Source: Bacillus mesophilus (lineage in GTDB: Bacteria > Bacillota > Bacilli > Bacillales > SA4). Taken from it: a DNA stretch of 64,000 nucleotides. Below the pieces are notes generated by a model. It was given only the letters and a program-made list of their open reading frames with translations, made no database searches and was not told where the DNA came from. A program made the position numbers and the translations under genes. This document shows positions 34,219-43,939 of this stretch, piece after piece. The first letter of the stretch is position 1; each line of letters starts with the position of its first letter. The stretch lies in contig NZ_JAAIWM010000001.1 of assembly GCF_011008845.1 (NCBI RefSeq), positions 954,229 through 1,018,228 on the forward strand, written 5' to 3'.

Positions 34219-37200
34219 CTAATCATGTAATTGAACATCTACAGCATTGTCTTCGCTTCTAACCTCATAACGCTTTTCAGGTTTTCCATATACGTTAACC
34301 AGCTGATGACTTGTTGAAAATGAATTATCCTCAAGATAGCTGTTGCTTCCGAAAATTACTTCTTCAATATGCCGCGATTCCAACTCAATCCAGTCCGGCT
34401 GGTTCTTGCATAGTTGTTCTACTCTCTTTATCATTGTGAGATTTCCTACATTTACCGTAGCATCATCCGGCATTAATATAAACAGATAATCTCTAGCTCT
34501 ACTAATAGAGACATTTATGATATTAAGTTTATTAAGAAACATATCCTTTGAAGATGATATGGACGGTGGCGGGTTGAACAGTGCAAAAATAATGTCACAT
34601 TCATCACCTTGAAATCCATGGATTGTCCCTACTTGAACATCTATATTCTTTGGAAACTTGAAAGAAGCCATTAACTTATCAATCAAGTCAGACTGAGCAC
34701 GATATGGTGCGATTAAACCTATTCTGAAAAACTCATTTCCATTGACCTTTTCAAGAAGAGAAGACATGTACTTTACGAACTCAAATGCAAAAAGTGCAGA
34801 ATACACATGATAATTACTTTTGCTTTGTAGACGTTTCGGACGAAAAATGCTTTCATATTTACTTACAGGAAACTTAATGATATTTAATGGCTTTATATCC
34901 ATGAACTCTTCAATAAGCAACGGTCGCCTATTATCTGCGGTTCGGTTATGGTGTAACACACCGCCGTATGTAAACTGACTAAATACCTCACCAATTTCGG
35001 GAGTACTTCTATATTGAGTGGTCAGTAGCTTAACACGGTACGGATGAGGAATCGTTTTAGGATCAGTAAATGATTTAAGCTCCACCATGGTGTAAATGTT
35101 TTCGTTTTTCCATATATCAACTGTAGTAATCGGTTCTATCTGGAAAGGATCACCCGCAATTATAAACTTCTCAGGTGTCTTCTTATAAAGTGGGAAAATG
35201 ATATTTACTAGCGGTATCATGGATGCTTCGTCAATAATGATATAGTCCCAGTTTAGAGCATTCAAATGAAGTCTTGTATCTCCTTCTGGCAGGAAATAAT
35301 CGTATGGGAAACGGGCGATAGTCGTCACGGTTACATTTCTTGGAAATGTTCGAATGTTCGTGGTCTTATCACGAAAAACACCGCTCTGCTCAATGACACT
35401 GTCGTTCGTCGCGCCAAACCGTACAAGCCATTGAGTATAACTATTGTTTTGGTCAATTTCCATAAGACGACGCACAAGAACGTCTGCCGCTTTGTTTGTC
35501 GGAGTTAAAACAAGTACTTTTAGGTTATTATCTTCTTGCATAAGGGGAAGAATAACCTCTTTTGCCAAGTGCGTTGTTTTTCCGGTTCCGGGCGGTCCGA
35601 AAACAAATTCAATATTATCGCATAGGTTGTACTGCATATCATAGTCGTCATCTAAATCAAGGTTATTAAACCCTTTTCGTAGTTCCTCTAATAGAAACAC
35701 AGGATTCTTTGCCTCAATTCTAGCCTCAGTAACGAGTGATAATTCTACCCCATCAATTTGCGCATTCGTCTTCAATTTCGCCCTTAAAGTGTAAGATTTT
35801 ACGTTAACAACCTCAACTGCCACTTTTACCATGGGCTGATTGGCAAAATGCAATTCAAGTGGTATATCCGCAAGGTCTTCCATAGATTGAGGAATATAAC
35901 GACTCGGATGCTTTAAAATAAGTGTTCGTGAAGTGCCTTCCTCAAGTTCTACCTTTGAGAAAGATATAGAAATCTCTCTGCTGTTAGCAGTATTATCACC
36001 CCTATTTAGCGATTCAAGTTCAAGTAAAGCTTTGAACCATCCGAAAGAGTACTTTTCTGCATTTAACGCTTTTTGTGATAATTCATCTATCTGAGCGATT
36101 TCTGCTATTTCGTTTGCACTTCGTTGTTTTGCTTGCTCTATTTTCTTGCTAAAATTGATAGATGGCTTTGTGTATTCATCCTCATCAGATTCTATTGTGT
36201 GTTCTTCTGTAAAGGGAGCAGCAGTCTCTTTTGTTTTTGGAACAGAAACAGCTCTTTTCCCAATCTCTTTTGCTATACGAGAAACAGCTTGGTTTTCTGA
36301 AGCTTTATCGAATTCTTCTCCTTCATCCGTTTCGTCACCATCAGCCTGATGAGTAGAGGAGTGCTTATTGGCCCGATATTGCTCCGCGAACCGCTTAAGT
36401 TCTTCGCTTGGAATATCATAAAGGGCTTCAGCTAGTTCAATTTTTTCTCGTTGCTCCTCTGTTAAATTATCATCGTCATAATCAGTACCTGCATTTGTAT
36501 TATCAATAACTAAATACCGAAGAAGCTCCACCGCCTCGTCCTTTGACAAATCATATTGGTGCGATAAGGTTTGTACTGTTAATTCACCTGCTGATACGAA
36601 TTCGGTATCACTATTGAGGAGCCAGGACGAATTGCGAAGTCTCAATGCTTCACTCGAATCAAACTCCATATACCGCGGACTACGATAAAAATACTCACAT
36701 TTCCCTTGTAATATGTTCCGCAAGCTGTTGTAAGAATATCCGTATTCAACATACTTCAATAGCTGCTCCCATACCATAACGGATAAATCAGCATCTTGTT
36801 TTTGAATTAAATATTCGATTAATTCTTCACAACCATCAATATACTTTTCATGCCATTTCCTAACCCGGGTAGAATTCGGCCAATCATCCCTGATTTGATA
36901 AGCTTCTTCATCACTCAACTCACGTGTTAGGATCCTTGGTTCATCCTTCGCACCGAGGTCTGTAAAAAATCTATATAATTCCTCGTTTTTGCCCTCACCA
37001 ATTAGTTTTAAATATTCTTCCAAAACTATGAATCTAGTATCTAGCTTAGCTTGAAACCATTTTCTTAGGGTATCGCTCGGAAGATAAAGATTACTTGCCT
37101 TTCCGCGATAAATCTTATCATCATCAGCTGAACGAAACTTAACAAAAGCATATTCTTTAATGAGTGATATAAATCTATCGACTTCATTCTTGGGACATTC

Positions 37201-39027
37201 GTTATAATACTGAAAGAATTTCTGAAAATGTTGCGAAGTGTTAATCCCCCCTTTATTATCTTTATAAAGCGGAAGAATATGATTGTAGATTTCATCCCGC
37301 AAGGAAGGGCGTTCAACTCCAAGCTGCTTAAGAAGTGCAGCTGTATCCTCATTTTTCAATAACTCAGGTAAAACAGTATTATATCCCTCTGTATCAGTCG
37401 GCAAAAATAACACAACTTGTTCATTTTCATCAAGGGGAGCAACAGCATTTCTGTCTTGATTAAGAAATATCGGCTTATTCTTAATCAGCTTTGTTCGACC
37501 GCTCGTTTCCGCAATCCAACTATAGAAGGAATGTAGCCAATCAACTGGCTGGCCCTCAATAAAAGCCTTATCGATTCCACCAAAAACTTCCTTACTACCC
37601 TCAAATTTCCAACCGTTAACAATATCATCTTCATTAATCCACACATGTGTAATTGAATCAATATATTTAGTGAGTGCCTCATTTTTACGACGTGTATCCT
37701 GCCTGCCGAATGATGTAAAAACCCATTTTGCTTTTGCGTTTACGCTTAAACGAGCCAACTGATCAATTGTGAATAATTCAGCAATTTGAGGAACATACGC
37801 CCAGTAAGCATTTTGCATCGATACAAAACCTTCTGAAGTTGGTAGCAATTCCTCACTACTCATTTTTTCATGAATGGCTGTATAAAAGGGCATGAATGAA
37901 ATCTTCCTTTTGTCGTTCACATCGCTAAACTTGCTTTCATCATAAGGTATAATGTCAAATATATCATCATTAATTAGGGGATAATCATTTGCTAGACCGA
38001 TATCCCTAAGATAAACAAGACTATCCGCTGCTAAATCGGCCAATGATTCAATCATCCCTTTATTATGTGGAACACCCACTCGGATTCCCTCGCGGCTGTC
38101 AGTTAGCAAGAACGGTGCGTGAATAATGAAGTTAAGATTTGTTACCTCCTTTGTCGGGAAGAAGCAAAAGGCTGAATGCTGTTTTGCAGTCAGATTTTCT
38201 TCCTCATCGAGAAAGAAACCAACTGAATATGAGTTTCTATTACCATCCTTGCGTGAAAATAACCACACCTTATCTTCATAAAGTTCCTCACCGTCGTTTT
38301 GCATAAGGCAAATATACTCTGCAGTAGTATCACCAAATTGCTGCTTTTTCGCAATGTTTTTACGGTATGATCCCTTAGTACCCAAAATTTCGAAGGAAAT
38401 GTCCTTAAGACTTGGAAGAAACAAAAGAGGATAAACTAATGAACGAAGTTTATCTGAAATATCTTCATATGCCTCACCAGCCTCCCGCTCTGTGTGATCA
38501 AATGGAAAAACGAATAGAGTTTCATCTTGTTTTCTGCCAGGAGAATCTTCACTAATTAATGTCGGTACTATAAAACGATCTATTTTAAAATAGATGTTTG
38601 GGTCGTAAATATGCGGTGTTGAGGTGTATTGAAATACTGACTTAAATCCGACACCAAATTTACCTATGGTGGCTTCGCGTTTACTAGAATTGGCGATTGA
38701 TGTTATTGCATTAATATCAGCTAGTATTCCGTTTGCAGAATCCTCTTTTTCAGTTGCTGGATTTGATATTGAAAAGCGCCTTGTTCCGTTGTGTACAAAT
38801 ACTAATTTATCCTTATGTAACAAAAAACGAGCCGATGTAGCTTTTGCATCATCAGCATTTTGGAGCAACTCATAAATAAAGTGTGCTTGATCCGAATACT
38901 TCTCGACAATACTGGTCTTTACACCCCGCAAAGCAGGGTCATCAAGAGCATCAGCAAGACGCTCTCTATGCTTTGACAGTTGATTAAAATAAATATTGTC
39001 TTGAACACTGTTTTTAGGTACCGCCAT
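34219..39027 (-). CDS. Giant fusion: sacsin-type GHKL ATPase plus SF1 (Dna2/Upf1-like) helicase
   Basis: 1602 residues from ATG 39027 (GGGGAG RBS). N-terminus: a sacsin/Hsp90-like GHKL ATPase with HFIYELLQNADDAKAT (E53, N57, D60) and IGKFGVGFKSVFQY (about 120). The middle, about 400-1080, is unrecognised and includes a charged linker (about 900-1000). C-terminus: an SF1B helicase with FGPPGTGKTTHLAKEV (about 1140), YIIIDEASMIPLV (about 1260), AGDPFQIEPI, TTQYRSTPEIG, VGTIHGFQGDECDIIF and VSISRARDYLFIL. Stand-alone gene with its own terminator. Similar fusions occur in defence islands, but I cannot match it to a named system. Both ATPase sites look intact. Confidence 0.85.
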   Translation of the reverse strand: MAVPKNSVQDNIYFNQLSKHRERLADALDDPALRGVKTSIVEKYSDQAHFIYELLQNADDAKATSARFLLHKDKLVFVHNGTRRFSISNPATEKEDSANGILADINAITSIANSSKREATIGKFGVGFKSVFQYTSTPHIYDPNIYFKIDRFIVPTLISEDSPGRKQDETLFVFPFDHTEREAGEAYEDISDKLRSLVYPLLFLPSLKDISFEILGTKGSYRKNIAKKQQFGDTTAEYICLMQNDGEELYEDKVWLFSRKDGNRNSYSVGFFLDEEENLTAKQHSAFCFFPTKEVTNLNFIIHAPFLLTDSREGIRVGVPHNKGMIESLADLAADSLVYLRDIGLANDYPLINDDIFDIIPYDESKFSDVNDKRKISFMPFYTAIHEKMSSEELLPTSEGFVSMQNAYWAYVPQIAELFTIDQLARLSVNAKAKWVFTSFGRQDTRRKNEALTKYIDSITHVWINEDDIVNGWKFEGSKEVFGGIDKAFIEGQPVDWLHSFYSWIAETSGRTKLIKNKPIFLNQDRNAVAPLDENEQVVLFLPTDTEGYNTVLPELLKNEDTAALLKQLGVERPSLRDEIYNHILPLYKDNKGGINTSQHFQKFFQYYNECPKNEVDRFISLIKEYAFVKFRSADDDKIYRGKASNLYLPSDTLRKWFQAKLDTRFIVLEEYLKLIGEGKNEELYRFFTDLGAKDEPRILTRELSDEEAYQIRDDWPNSTRVRKWHEKYIDGCEELIEYLIQKQDADLSVMVWEQLLKYVEYGYSYNSLRNILQGKCEYFYRSPRYMEFDSSEALRLRNSSWLLNSDTEFVSAGELTVQTLSHQYDLSKDEAVELLRYLVIDNTNAGTDYDDDNLTEEQREKIELAEALYDIPSEELKRFAEQYRANKHSSTHQADGDETDEGEEFDKASENQAVSRIAKEIGKRAVSVPKTKETAAPFTEEHTIESDEDEYTKPSINFSKKIEQAKQRSANEIAEIAQIDELSQKALNAEKYSFGWFKALLELESLNRGDNTANSREISISFSKVELEEGTSRTLILKHPSRYIPQSMEDLADIPLELHFANQPMVKVAVEVVNVKSYTLRAKLKTNAQIDGVELSLVTEARIEAKNPVFLLEELRKGFNNLDLDDDYDMQYNLCDNIEFVFGPPGTGKTTHLAKEVILPLMQEDNNLKVLVLTPTNKAADVLVRRLMEIDQNNSYTQWLVRFGATNDSVIEQSGVFRDKTTNIRTFPRNVTVTTIARFPYDYFLPEGDTRLHLNALNWDYIIIDEASMIPLVNIIFPLYKKTPEKFIIAGDPFQIEPITTVDIWKNENIYTMVELKSFTDPKTIPHPYRVKLLTTQYRSTPEIGEVFSQFTYGGVLHHNRTADNRRPLLIEEFMDIKPLNIIKFPVSKYESIFRPKRLQSKSNYHVYSALFAFEFVKYMSSLLEKVNGNEFFRIGLIAPYRAQSDLIDKLMASFKFPKNIDVQVGTIHGFQGDECDIIFALFNPPPSISSSKDMFLNKLNIINVSISRARDYLFILMPDDATVNVGNLTMIKRVEQLCKNQPDWIELESRHIEEVIFGSNSYLEDNSFSTSHQLVNVYGKPEKRYEVRSEDNAVDVQLHD

Positions 39028-39278
39028 TAAAATTCTCCCCTAGTTATTTAAAATTTGATAGATTAATATCCAATATTTTACTATATTAAATAAACTATAA
39101 CATAATTCATCTGGCATATATTTTGGTTTTAAAAAAAACAGCTATTAATAACTGCTATGTGATTGATGTACTCCATAATATATCCGTTACCCTTGAATAT
39201 ATTATCAAGTTCATGTTGTGGTACTTCCTAACTTTCTTGTGTTTAAGACCATGGTTTCCTGATTAAAGCTGACTATCC

Positions 39279-39320
39279 CAAAAAAACGAAGCAAAGCAGG
39301 CTGTTGTCCTGTTTCCTTCG
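39279..39320 (-). terminator. Terminator of the Sau3AI-like gene
   Basis: CGAAGCAAAGCAGG (39287-39300) pairs with CCTGTTTCCTTCG (39308-39320) with one mismatch and one bulge. On the minus strand it is followed by seven Ts. It is 26 bases past the stop at 39346. Confidence 0.75.
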
Positions 39321-39345
39321 CTCTTAAGTATTACTGTTTACTAAC

Positions 39346-40818
39346 TTAAATAAATTCAATCTCATTCAACATTTCCACTAAAGTCTTCCCCTTCACCCAA
39401 AGATTCTGTTGGTACATATGAATACCATTAATAACCAATGTTTTGTCATTAGCATCGTCACCTGTACCTCTGATAAAAAAGGTATAATTTTTTGATTTCG
39501 GGAAGTTAATGGATGTTTTTATCGTTCCAGATTTTTTGTTTACCATAGGTGTACCATCTTTTTTGCATTCTACCGTTTCTTTTAATAAATTGTTATTTAT
39601 TAAATCTCTAACCTCATCCCAAACATTTCTTACGTCTATTTCTATTAGATGATTCTTAAACATGATTCGTTTAAACCCTAAAAATTTATTTTCAAGTAAT
39701 GTTGAAGTGGTTGAGGGCTCTTCAAATAGAATGCACAAAAATTGCTGATTGTTAAAATAGTTAAATACAAACGATTCTTCAAAAGGAATGTTCTCATCCG
39801 TCCATTCTGTAAAATCGATGGTAAATAGTTTTGTATCCTCTGTTCTCGTTCCTTTTGTTGTTTGAGTAATTGTTTTTGGGATGAGTCCAATCTTATTAAA
39901 CAACTCAATCTTACTTATTTTTTTGGAATTTCCACCAAACATTTTCACAACAATTTGTTCAGAAATGGACTTATGTACATCGCCTTTTTCACCTAACTTA
40001 AGTGGAATATTTAATTCCATCATGAGTTCTCGAATCGTTTTTCCACGATGTAACTCCGTTAAAGCATGTAACTTTTCATCTAATTCTCTAAATGAAGAAT
40101 ATTTAGCCTGTAATTCTTCAAATTTTTCCCCAAAGTATTTTTGGACTATATTTGTTACTGTCACTCTTTTCAAACGGAATCTTGGTCTATTCGGCCATTT
40201 CGGAGCAATATCAATCAACATTAAGTCTTTTCTTAATTCAGAAGAAATAGTATGGTACTCATTTTCTGGGATGTCATATTCCTCTTGTAATTTCTTTATG
40301 TAGCCCTTTACAATACTCCAGTCATTTTTCAGAATTTCCTGATCTTCCTCAGAAAACTCATGAAATTGGTATCCCTTAATGACGAAATTAGCATAATCCA
40401 TCGCTTTTACCGTGACAGCGCTATCATAATGATAATACACCATCAGCATGATCTCGAGTTTATGCCAAAAGTTAGATGTCTTAAAATCTTCTTTTGTTAT
40501 TTTTTCTGGCGAAACAGCTGTAATAGACATAGGTTCTTTGGCTTCAAATTCATGGATACTTTTCTTTTTTGGCTTTCTAATACCTGTCGTTTTTAACTCA
40601 ACATCCTTACCATCAACAAATAGATCTGGTCTTTGATTAGAATCCGGCGGATACCCTAGTACAGACTGTTCAATTACATCTCCTGCAATTCCAGTAATTT
40701 TCGGATTGGTTATAGTTCTATTAAAAACATTATTAACATCCACTTCACCTAATGTTTTGCCAATCACATGATTAAACGTATCTTCTAATTGTTTTTTTGA
40801 GAACACATGTCCTGTCAA
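39346..40818 (-). CDS. Sau3AI/MutH-family restriction endonuclease
   Basis: 490 residues, equal to Sau3AI in length. The catalytic core of the MutH/Sau3AI family is clear: GDVIEQSVLG (E50), RPDLFVDGKDVELKTTGI (D65, E74, K76). The C-terminal half would be the second, non-catalytic MutH-like domain that binds another site. Start is TTG 40818 with GGAGG 7 bases upstream. Sau3AI cuts GATC and its cognate methyltransferase makes GAT-m5C; whether this protein keeps GATC specificity cannot be read off. No methyltransferase is adjacent. The C5 enzyme at 22238-23524 is the only m5C enzyme in the window. Confidence 0.85.
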   Translation of the reverse strand: MTGHVFSKKQLEDTFNHVIGKTLGEVDVNNVFNRTITNPKITGIAGDVIEQSVLGYPPDSNQRPDLFVDGKDVELKTTGIRKPKKKSIHEFEAKEPMSITAVSPEKITKEDFKTSNFWHKLEIMLMVYYHYDSAVTVKAMDYANFVIKGYQFHEFSEEDQEILKNDWSIVKGYIKKLQEEYDIPENEYHTISSELRKDLMLIDIAPKWPNRPRFRLKRVTVTNIVQKYFGEKFEELQAKYSSFRELDEKLHALTELHRGKTIRELMMELNIPLKLGEKGDVHKSISEQIVVKMFGGNSKKISKIELFNKIGLIPKTITQTTKGTRTEDTKLFTIDFTEWTDENIPFEESFVFNYFNNQQFLCILFEEPSTTSTLLENKFLGFKRIMFKNHLIEIDVRNVWDEVRDLINNNLLKETVECKKDGTPMVNKKSGTIKTSINFPKSKNYTFFIRGTGDDANDKTLVINGIHMYQQNLWVKGKTLVEMLNEIEFI

Positions 40819-40848
40819 ACATATCCCTCCTAGATGTCTTCTATCAGA

Positions 40849-40869
40849 CCACGGGGACGGTTCCCGTGG
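40849..40869. repeat. GC-rich hairpin (CCACGGG...CCCGTGG)
   Basis: CCACGGG (40849-40855) and CCCGTGG (40863-40869) with a GACGGTT loop, in an otherwise AT-rich gap. GGGACAG/CTGTCCC hairpins of the same 'ggggac-ggttcccc' flavour occur at 54607-54627. Such short elements are scattered through Bacillus genomes. Confidence 0.5.
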
Positions 40870-40894
40870 TACCTTTATATCACGTATAAGTAAA

Positions 40895-40928
40895 AAAATA
40901 ACCAGTAGAACCGCCCCTTGGTTATTTT
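40895..40928. terminator. Possible terminator between Uma2 remnant and Sau3AI-like gene
   Basis: AAATAACCA (near 40896-40904) pairs with TGGTTATTT (40919-40927), flanked by A and T runs on both sides. It sits at the 3' end of the Uma2-like remnant. Confidence 0.5.
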
Positions 40929-41184
40929 AAAGCAAATATTCTAAATCTATTTGAAATCCTTCTAAAATCTTCGAGGAATTGATTCCAACATTTGTTTTCA
41001 TATCATGCTGTTCATACATTTTTTCATTATTAATGTATCGAACGTGACTGTATCTAGCATTGGATTAATGATCCAATATTCTTTGACTCCATAATTGGGA
41101 TACAAAGGGAACATGACTTTGATTCTTTCTGTCATTCTTCTTAAATTCTTAGCCTTATGGTCTAAGACATGGTTGGGGTTTTAT
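40927..41184 (-). pseudogene. Remnant of a Uma2/DUF820-family endonuclease
   Basis: Reading the minus strand gives PNYGVKEYWIINPMLDTV, the hallmark C-terminal motif of Uma2-type (DUF820) nucleases. The frame then shifts near 41042 and continues as RYINNEKMYEQHDMKTNVG, then SSKILEGFQIDLEYLL and a stop at 40927. The N-terminal domain is missing; the fragment abuts the end of the PLD-helicase gene. It is a decayed, truncated gene, showing turnover in this spot of the island. Confidence 0.7.
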
Positions 41185-43603
41185 TCATATAACATTCTTT
41201 TTCTGCCTTTTCTCAAAATGCCTATGAAGACGATACTCACAAATTTCTTCTGTCCATTTATAAATAATATCTTCATGTTCCTGTCTTACATTCAAAGAGA
41301 GATTAAAATTATTATTTTCAAAAGTAGAGCTTCCTCCCCATTTGGTCATCGGCATTCTGGCGATGAGTTTACTAACCTTTTTCTCGTCATATTCCCACAA
41401 GGTCGTCGACTCATTATCGGAGAAATCAATTCGTTTACGGTATTCTTTTTCTGTTAAATAGTTATGGAAAAATGGTGCTACTTCTTCTGGAGTAATGGGT
41501 TTGAACCACTCTTTTTTACCTCTTTTTAACATAGCCGCTAAAACCACCATTTTGTAGCTCTTGGTCATAATTGTCTTTTCAACTTCAATTAGCCAATCTC
41601 TATACTCATGGTACGCTTCAGCTTCTTCATCAGTAAGTTCCCCAGCCCAATCCAAAAATGCAATAAATGTCTTAAATTCTTGCTTGTATTCATTTACGTC
41701 GATTGTTCCCTTTAAATGTAACTCAAGATAAGTTGGTCTTCTGCCAATTTCCTCTTTCAATTGTCGATAATTCGTTAGTAACTTATCCCTACGAGGCTGG
41801 TGCTTCTTAGAAAGTTCCTCAAGCAAATTAATCACACGTAAGTCTACATCAAAAGCACAATTCTCAGGTACTTGAGGAATGAACGGTCTATTTTTACGCT
41901 TTTTATCACTAGGTGATAGGTCGAATAAACTTAACTTATTATCAGCATTACGATAGTTCCCAATTAAATCGATAATCACACATTTTTCTTTAAAAGAATG
42001 AAGACGGAGCCCACGTCCTACTTGCTGTGTAAAAATGGTTAAAGATTCTGTTGGCCGCACAAATAATAATGTATCCACAGATGGGATATCGACACCTTCA
42101 TTGAATAAATCAACGGTGAAAATAATATCAATTTCTGCCTCGGATAACTGACTTATAGCTTCCTTTCTAGAAGTATTTGATTGAGAGTGAAGTGCTATTG
42201 ATCGATACCCTTTTTCTTGAAAATATTGAGATAAAAACTCAGCTTGTCTAATAGATGAACAGAAACCTAATGTACGGGTTTGCTTATTAGACACCCAAGC
42301 TTCAAGCACCTTCTCAGCCATATCTTCTTTTAATTGTATGGCTAAAAGTTCTTCTGCATCATATTGTTTCCCTAGCCAGGTGATTTTCGAGTAATCGGTC
42401 TCATCGTACACACCAACATAATGAAACGGAGCTAGCCAATGACGTTCTATTGCTTCTATGAAATCAATTCGATAAGCTACATTTCCTTCACATATCGCAT
42501 AAACATCTTTACTATCATTACGATCAGGTGTGGCAGTAATCCCTAAAAGAAAAGAAGGTTGAAAATAATCTAGTATACGCTGATAGGAGTGTGCTGCAGC
42601 GTGATGAAACTCGTCGATCACGATGAGATCAAATTCATCTGGTTGAAAAACTTCTAAATGCCTCTTCCTACTTAACGTCTGGATAGAGGCAAAGATCACC
42701 TCTGCACCTGGATCTTTTTCTGTTCCATTGTAGATACCGTAAACCTTGTTAGGATCTACTTTTTGAAATGATAGTTTAGCCTGATTCAATATTTCTTCCC
42801 TGTGGGCTACAAACAAGATACGCCCAAATCGTTGAGAGAAAAAGCCAGCCAAGTAAGTTTTACCAAGGCCTGTTGCCATTACAACCATTGCTTTGTTATA
42901 GCCCTCTTCTACTGTTGATTCTAGTTGTTCCAGAGCTTCAATTTGAGCGAACCTCGGATTAATAACATCATAAGGAGATGGTTCCTCAGCTATTCTATCA
43001 GGTTGATGTTCCTCTTGGGTTGGGGTAAACATAATATTTAGTTCTTCTTGCTTCGTCATTTTATGGTGCAAATGAGGGTTATTTACGTGAAAGGTTTCAT
43101 AATCCTTTTGGTAAAGCTTAACTGTTTCATTATTTATTGCAATGGTTTGATCCGAATAAAAGAGTTCAATAAATTGCCTTAATGCTAATTCAAATGTTTC
43201 TTCATTTGTTGTTTCTTTTAACAAGACATTCCACTCTACACCCCTTGTTAATGCAGAGTTAGACAAGTTGGATGACCCAATGATTAACGTCCCATTATCT
43301 TTATACTGAAACATATAAGCCTTTGGATGGAAGGCAACACCATTGCTCTTCCAAAGTCTTAACTCAATTCCTGGATGGATATTATGTAATTTTCCAATTG
43401 CCTCTGGCTGAGTAATGTATAGATAATCTCCTGTACAAACCTTTATTTCAGCACCTCTTATAGCAGCATCTCTTAGTGGCTCTTCCAAGAGCTTTACCCC
43501 AGACTTCATCAAGAAGGAACTTAGTATATATAGAAGACGCTTCTTGTATTCTCCCCTTTAACTCTTCGATCAAATTACTCGTGATTAACTGGGTATTACT
43601 CAT
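41185..43603 (-). pseudogene. PLD-nuclease/DEAH helicase (DUF3427 family type), frameshifted near the 5' end
   Basis: The original start is ATG 43603, overlapping the stop of the pyrophosphohydrolase gene by 8 bases, with GAGG upstream. It reads MSNTQLITSNLIEELKGRI then QEASSIY, and at TATATATA (43525-43532) the frame is lost; the continuation (YILSSFLMKSGVKLLEEP) is in another frame. Two added bases (a fifth TA) would restore it. From TTG 43512 a 775-residue frame is intact: PLD-type FHPKAYMFQYKDNGTLIIGSSNLS, then a DEAH-like helicase with VMATGLGKTYLAGFF, LIVIDEFHHAAAH, LLGITATPDR and QVGRGLRLH. A protein short by about 30 residues might still be made from 43512 or 43509. Either broken, phase-variable or a sequence error. 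Confidence 0.75.
43525..43532. repeat. TA dinucleotide tract at the frameshift point
   Basis: TATATATA, four TA units, exactly where the reading frame of the PLD-helicase gene shifts. Five units would restore an uninterrupted frame of about 807 residues. Slippage in such a tract could switch the gene on and off. Confidence 0.7.
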
Positions 43604-43922
43604 CACTAACCTCAATTAGTAAAACCTTCTCCTTAAATCCACCTCTGACCATTACTTTCTGTTCTCTTACTCTTTCAATTTCAGTCATAGTAGTGCCATG
43701 ATACTGAGCCATCGCATGCATGACTTCTAGTAGATCTGCTAATTCCTCTACTACTTCCTTTTGGTCTTTAGCATTATAGTATTCTGCAAGCTCTTCTTGT
43801 GCCTTCTTGTTTAATTCGTTTATGTATTCCCCATCATTAAGAATTCTAGATGTGAATGACTTCCCTGTCTTTTCAATAACTTCTGGTATTAAATCTCTTA
43901 CAAGCTTGTTATATACTGGCAT
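43596..43922 (-). CDS. MazG/PRA-PH-like nucleotide pyrophosphohydrolase
   Basis: 108 residues, ATG 43922 with AGGAG 8 bases upstream. It begins MPVYNKLVRDLIPEVIEK, a common start of phosphoribosyl-ATP pyrophosphohydrolase-like MazG-fold proteins, and has AQEELAEYYNAKDQKEVVEELADLLEVMHAM, giving the EExxE...ExxD metal-binding pattern. It hydrolyses a nucleoside triphosphate or similar substrate; which one is unknown. Middle gene of a HIT, pyrophosphohydrolase, PLD-helicase operon, with overlap into the helicase gene. A second, unrelated pyrophosphohydrolase sits beside another nuclease-helicase at 58829-59128. Confidence 0.85.
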   Translation of the reverse strand: MPVYNKLVRDLIPEVIEKTGKSFTSRILNDGEYINELNKKAQEELAEYYNAKDQKEVVEELADLLEVMHAMAQYHGTTMTEIERVREQKVMVRGGFKEKVLLIEVSDE

Positions 43923-43939
43923 GATAGATCTCCTCTGGA

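Noticed and set aside
22238..43603. DISARM system (C5 methyltransferase, helicase and PLD protein in one island)
   Set aside because: No DUF1998 (DrmB) protein and no DrmA-type helicase; the candidate parts are in separate, terminated operons.
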